DNA from: Cenarchaeum sp.
Lineage (GTDB): Archaea > Thermoproteota > Nitrososphaeria > Nitrososphaerales > Nitrosopumilaceae
Reading direction: 5' to 3'
Length of the DNA: 16,902 nucleotides
Assembly (NCBI GenBank): GCA_020027365.1
Contig: JAHRAJ010000002.1
Location: 1 to 16,902 of the forward strand
Part shown: piece after piece, positions 13,575 through 16,902 of the stretch
How positions within the stretch are numbered: position 1 is the stretch's first letter
Layout: every line of letters starts with the position of its first letter
Translations under genes and position numbers: made by a program
The notes under the pieces: generated by a model
Seen by the model: only the letters and a program-made list of their open reading frames with translations
Database searches by the model: none
What the model was told of the DNA's origin: nothing

Positions 13575-15016
13575 TACAGCAGGCCGCGCGCGGCAAGCAA
13601 CTCGGCGGTTGGCGGGTATACGCACACTGCGTCGCCCCTGCCGGGCCTGTCAACGTGGATCCGTCCGGAGAGGCAGGGGTGTGATCCGTCGCCGGCTTTG
13701 CCGTGGTTTTCCTTCCCGCCCCCGGCCGTTTTGTCGGACGCGTTGCGGGGCCCATGATCGTTTCTGGGCGTCGCAGGCTCCCAATAGCATGTTTTCTGTT
13801 TTATGCATCTGTCGACCACGTCCCTGTATTTGGGGTCTATTGGGATTACGTGGTCTGTGACGCGGCAGGGAGTGGGGGGCCAGCAGTCGTGATCTGGGGT
13901 GTCTCCAAGCTGGGAGATGATGTGTACCGGGCACGGGTGCTCTGAATTGCAGACGGACAGCGTCGTGATGCCATCCCCGAGACGTATGTCTGTGAGAATG
14001 CGCAGGTCTGCAAGGTCGGCCAGCATGTCGGGGGGGATGCTGGCAGCCATGTACGCGGGCGACCCGTGGTGGTGCCTGGTTATGTTTCCTCCGCCGTCTT
14101 TGATCAGCGAGGACAGCCATGCCCTGTGAAACTCCTGCCTGCCTTCGTGGTATCCGTCTGCATAGTAGTGCCGGTCGTGCTCGTCGGGGCACAGGTGGGG
14201 GCAGCCGATGTCCGGGTATCTTGCCTGTCCCGCCCAGATGACCGGGATTGTGACGGGGACGGGTCCGTCGTACGCTGCCATGTCCCACAGCAACGGATAC
14301 ACGTAGGTGGATCCAAAGAACATAAAGTCTGGCGTTCCGACCCGCTTGCCGTATGCGTCGATGGCCACGACGTCCGCCCGCGCCGCCAGATCGGGCACCA
14401 GCGAGGCCGGAATCCGGGCGCTAATCTGGCCCTTTAGCTGGTGCAGCAGGAACGTCCTGTCCTTGTAGCCAAACCACTCTTTGGGATACGGATACGTGTC
14501 GTTTGATCCGCCGCCGCCATCCAATTTGGCATACAGCGTCATGTCCGGGTAGTTTAGCCGTCCAGAGCCGTCATACTCCCAGTCCCAGTATTGTTCGAGC
14601 ACGGCGCCCCGTCCTTCGAGAAACGCCGCCATGGCGTACAGGGTGGCGTTGGCACCGCCGTGCAGGTCCTCCCCGGCGTGTATTGTCCCGCCTGGCAGGG
14701 CGGACACGGCCGTCACCACGGTGACGCACAGCTCTTTGTCTCCGGCGTCGATGCGTTTTTGCAGGTCAGGCATGACCTTGGAGGAGTTTGCATAGTTTAC
14801 GCCGTATTCCATGTATGGCGCGTGTCCTGGACTGGGTAGCCGGTGCGTGGCATCCGAGTGCCACCAGTATATGTATCCGGGCATGCGCTCGCATCCTGCA
14901 AGGCTGGCCCTCGGGGCGGGATTATCGCCCTGATCTCCTGATGCCGGCGTGATGCAGGCGGCAAGCACGACGACGACGGCGGCGGCGAGTGCGACCGGCA
15001 TGGGCGTGGCGGACAC
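13574..15016 (-). CDS. Secreted lipoprotein with C-terminal Cys-flanked module
   Basis: A 480-residue exported protein. The N-terminus is a lipoprotein signal: hydrophobic ALAAAVVVVLAAC with Cys21 as the probable lipidated residue, followed by a Pro/Ser/Asp linker. The body is rich in Trp, Tyr, Asp, His and Cys (for example YIYWWHSDATH, YWDWEYDGSGRLNYPDM, CPHLCPDEHDRHYYADGYHEG), as is common in extracellular proteins, but I cannot name a fold. The last 33 residues (Cys448-LSGRIHV...GDAVCVYPPTAELLAARG) match a short Cys-x2-G...CV-x-P-x-TA-x-x-L-x-x-RG module that I associate with secreted thaumarchaeal proteins, possibly a surface or sorting element. The GTG start at 15016 lies 28 nt after a TATA element. 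ATG 15001 is the alternative and keeps the signal. Confidence 0.8.
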   Translation of the reverse strand: MSATPMPVALAAAVVVVLAACITPASGDQGDNPAPRASLAGCERMPGYIYWWHSDATHRLPSPGHAPYMEYGVNYANSSKVMPDLQKRIDAGDKELCVTVVTAVSALPGGTIHAGEDLHGGANATLYAMAAFLEGRGAVLEQYWDWEYDGSGRLNYPDMTLYAKLDGGGGSNDTYPYPKEWFGYKDRTFLLHQLKGQISARIPASLVPDLAARADVVAIDAYGKRVGTPDFMFFGSTYVYPLLWDMAAYDGPVPVTIPVIWAGQARYPDIGCPHLCPDEHDRHYYADGYHEGRQEFHRAWLSSLIKDGGGNITRHHHGSPAYMAASIPPDMLADLADLRILTDIRLGDGITTLSVCNSEHPCPVHIISQLGDTPDHDCWPPTPCRVTDHVIPIDPKYRDVVDRCIKQKTCYWEPATPRNDHGPRNASDKTAGGGKENHGKAGDGSHPCLSGRIHVDRPGRGDAVCVYPPTAELLAARGLL

Positions 15017-15036
15017 GAACCGTTTTTGCGGCGATT

Positions 15037-15045
15037 TGATTTAGA
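15037..15045 (-). promoter_or_regulatory. TATA box of the lipoprotein gene
   Basis: The minus strand reads TCTAAATCA. CTAAAT begins at 15044, 28 nt before the GTG at 15016, which favours that start. Confidence 0.5.
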
Positions 15046-15312
15046 TGTTGCGTATAACCGTCTTTTGAGCCGGATGTGACGCGCGGCCGTCTTGCTTGCC
15101 TGTTTGCCGTCTTTTGGCAACGGTTGGCCGGCCGGTTTCGGGCAGGGCCGCGGGACGCGTGATGCTCTGGCAGGCGGCATCGGCTCGCGGCCGGTGACCT
15201 CGGTGGGTTTGTTTTTGATGCCGTCTGCCGTCAGGCGCGTCGGGTATTGCAGACCGGCGAGTGGATGATGCGGCGTATGATTGCAGGCGGCGGAAGGATC
15301 GCGGATCAGATG

Positions 15313-15405
15313 CTACTGGCCGTATACCGTGTAAATCCCCCAGGCGGCACCCATGACCAGTATGCCGATCAGGGACAGCCCGATTGCCTTGAAGTCGCTG
15401 TTCAC
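15313..15405 (-). CDS. 30-residue single-span membrane microprotein
   Basis: A 30-residue peptide from GTG 15405 to TAG 15313. It starts MNSDFKAIGLSLIGILVM, and a single hydrophobic segment (about 7-27: AIGLSLIGILVMGAAWGIYTV) spans the membrane, ending YGQ. Its TATA box (AATAAATA on the minus strand) puts the transcript start exactly at the GTG, so this is a stand-alone leaderless gene and not part of the lipoprotein unit. Small one-span peptides often attach to membrane enzyme complexes, for example respiratory or ammonia-oxidation complexes in ammonia-oxidising archaea, but nothing here names the partner. It is divergent from the Hef-like helicase, 96 nt away. Confidence 0.72.
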   Translation of the reverse strand: MNSDFKAIGLSLIGILVMGAAWGIYTVYGQ

Positions 15406-15425
15406 GGTTCGGCGCGGCGCGCCCC

Positions 15426-15435
15426 ATATTTATTG
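15426..15435 (-). promoter_or_regulatory. TATA box of the membrane microprotein gene
   Basis: The minus strand reads AATAAATATG, with TAAATA-type core about 28 nt before the GTG at 15405. Confidence 0.6.
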
Positions 15436-15471
15436 GTGCGTGCGAGGCAACCGCCATGTTTTCGCGCAAGG

Positions 15472-15480
15472 AATAAAATC
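15472..15480 (+). promoter_or_regulatory. TATA box of the helicase gene
   Basis: AATAAAATC; TAAAAT starts at 15474, 28 nt before the ATG at 15502. The two divergent TATA boxes in this gap are about 40 nt apart. Confidence 0.55.
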
Positions 15481-15501
15481 CAAGGGCCGGAGACGTGCGG
15501 C

Positions 15502-16902
15502 ATGGAGTATTACGAGAGCCGGTTTGTGCGCAAGGAGTCTGTGGAGATGCGCGACTACCAGGTGGCGCTGGCCCGGCAGGCGGCCTCGGAGAACTGCGTG
15601 GTGGTGCTGCCTACGGGGCTGGGCAAGACGACGGTGGCGCTGCAGGTGATCTGCGAGTATCTGCAGAGGGGTGACGGGGGGGCGCTGTTTCTGGCGCCGA
15701 CCCGGGTTTTGGTCAACCAGCACCACGGATTCCTGCGGGAGAACATGCTGCTTGACGACATTGGGATGGTCACGGGCGAGGATCTGCTGGCCAAGAGGAA
15801 AAAGCTGTGGCTGAACAGCGTGGTGTGCGCGACGCCGGAGATTGCAAAGAATGATCTGGACCGGAGGATTGTGGATCCGGCGCAGTTTAGCCTGGTGGTG
15901 TTTGACGAGGCGCACAGGGCGGTGGGGGGGTATGCCTACTCGGGGATAGCCGAGCGGTTTGCGCACACGGGGGCGCGCATTCTGGGAATGACCGCCACGC
16001 TGCCCAGCGAGCGGGCAAAGGCCACCGAGATTATGACCACGCTGAGGATTGCCAGGGTGGCGCAACGCACCGAGGACAGCGAGGATGTCCGGCCGTACAT
16101 ACAGAAGACCAAGACCGAGTGGATAAAGGTGAGGCTGCCCGACGAGATGAGGGAGGTGCAGCGACTGGTAAAGGCGGCGCTGGACGAGCGGTACGCGACG
16201 CTAAAGCGGGAGGGCGTGCCGCTGGCAGGACAAAAGTCGCTCTCTGCGCTCTTGCGGGCACGCCCGTACGTGCTGGGCAGGAACCGGCGCGCCGCCAAGC
16301 CGCTGTTTACGGCAATCCGAATACACTATGCGCTGAGCATACTCGAGGCCCACGGGATTACGCCGTTTCTGAGGTTTTGCGAGAGGGCGCGCAAGAAAAA
16401 GGGGGTGGGCGTCCGCGATCTGTTCGAGATTGATCAAAACTTTACGCGCGCCGTCTCGCAGGCGCAGTCGGCGCAGAAAAAGGGGATGGAGCACCCCAAG
16501 ATTCCGAGGTTGCTGGAGATTCTGCGGGGGTTGCAGGGCAAGGCGCTGGTGTTTTCAAGCTACCGCGACTCGGTGGACGTCATACACTCGAGTCTGGAGG
16601 ATGCCGGGATTCCTTCCGGGATACTGATCGGCAAGGCCGGGGAGACCGGGCTGAAGCAGAAAAAGCAGATCGAGGCGGTCCAGCGGTTCCGTGACGGCCA
16701 GTACCGGGTGATGGTGGCCACTAGGGTTGGGGAGGAGGGGCTTGACGTGTCCGAGGTAAACCTGGTCGTGTTTTACGACAACGTCCCAAGCTCGATCAGG
16801 TTTGTGCAGCGCCGGGGCCGCACGGGACGCAAGGATGCCGGGAGGCTGGTGGTCTTGATTGCAGAGGACACGATTGACGAGACCTATTACTGGATAGGCC
16901 GG
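15502..16902 (+). CDS. Hef/FANCM-type superfamily 2 helicase (partial, 3' end beyond window)
   Basis: 467 residues are visible and the frame is still open at the right edge. It is an SF2 helicase of the Hef/Mph1/FANCM group, which remodels stalled forks and branched DNA. Motifs in order: MRDYQ (Q-like, about 16-20), LPTGLGKT (Walker A, 36-43), APTRVLVNQ (65-73), DEAH (135-138), TATL (164-167), a helical insert rich in Lys/Arg between the two RecA lobes (about 190-330) as in Hef, VFSSYRDS, ATRVGEEGLD (about 404-413), and QRRGRTGR (about 436-443). Euryarchaeal Hef carries a C-terminal XPF/ERCC4 nuclease, and whether this protein does cannot be seen here. The ATG at 15502 follows a TATA box by 28 nt. 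Confidence 0.92.
   Translation, partial: MEYYESRFVRKESVEMRDYQVALARQAASENCVVVLPTGLGKTTVALQVICEYLQRGDGGALFLAPTRVLVNQHHGFLRENMLLDDIGMVTGEDLLAKRKKLWLNSVVCATPEIAKNDLDRRIVDPAQFSLVVFDEAHRAVGGYAYSGIAERFAHTGARILGMTATLPSERAKATEIMTTLRIARVAQRTEDSEDVRPYIQKTKTEWIKVRLPDEMREVQRLVKAALDERYATLKREGVPLAGQKSLSALLRARPYVLGRNRRAAKPLFTAIRIHYALSILEAHGITPFLRFCERARKKKGVGVRDLFEIDQNFTRAVSQAQSAQKKGMEHPKIPRLLEILRGLQGKALVFSSYRDSVDVIHSSLEDAGIPSGILIGKAGETGLKQKKQIEAVQRFRDGQYRVMVATRVGEEGLDVSEVNLVVFYDNVPSSIRFVQRRGRTGRKDAGRLVVLIAEDTIDETYYWIGR

Noticed and set aside
1..16902. CRISPR arrays, insertion sequences, rRNA genes
   Set aside because: No regularly spaced repeats, transposase or integrase motifs, or rRNA-like stretches were seen on either strand.

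Overview
The window looks like a chromosomal segment of a high-GC ammonia-oxidising archaeon (Thaumarchaeota/Nitrososphaerota, Nitrosopumilales-like, possibly close to the sponge symbiont Cenarchaeum). The evidence is archaeal information-processing genes (ribosomal protein S8e, aIF1A), archaeal scpA/scpB, a tRNA-Tyr with an intron after position 37, a secreted lipoprotein ending in a Cys-flanked module I know from thaumarchaeal exported proteins, a Hef-type helicase, and TATA boxes that nearly all lie about 28 nt before the start codon, as expected for leaderless mRNAs. The species assignment is inference.

Layout. 1-1718: a small conserved-looking protein (89-424), a long GC-rich gap with no convincing gene (425-1298), then rps8e. 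2104-3533 (minus): scpA and scpB overlapping by one base, transcribed divergently from a zinc alcohol dehydrogenase (3631-4689). 4705-5280 (minus): a CxxxCxxCC cysteine-cluster protein. 5503-5937: aIF1A running tail-to-tail into an intron-bearing tRNA-Tyr. 6218-6826: an unrecognised 202-residue protein, followed by a G-rich gap.

7177-9455 is the accessory part and is visibly AT-richer than its flanks. It holds an AbiEi/AbiEii toxin-antitoxin pair (minus) and, divergently, a compact two-gene unit (58 and 93 residues) that I read as a possible undescribed toxin-antitoxin pair. Each promoter carries its own inverted repeat at the TATA box, as expected for autoregulated modules.

9849-12893 encodes pyruvate, phosphate dikinase with a complete catalytic core and a 127-residue histone-H1-like Lys/Arg/Ala/Thr tail, the most striking protein in the window. 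It is followed at once by an XRE-HTH/CBS regulator (12923-13477), then a convergent junction with a (GTG)8 tract and a 32-nt alternating purine-pyrimidine stretch, a secreted lipoprotein (13574-15016, minus), a 30-residue single-span membrane peptide (15313-15405, minus), and a divergent Hef-like helicase that runs off the right edge (15502-16902).

Housekeeping genes dominate (translation, chromosome segregation, repair, gluconeogenic carbon flow). The points of real interest are the basic-tailed dikinase, the double toxin-antitoxin-like island with paired operators, and the membrane microprotein.
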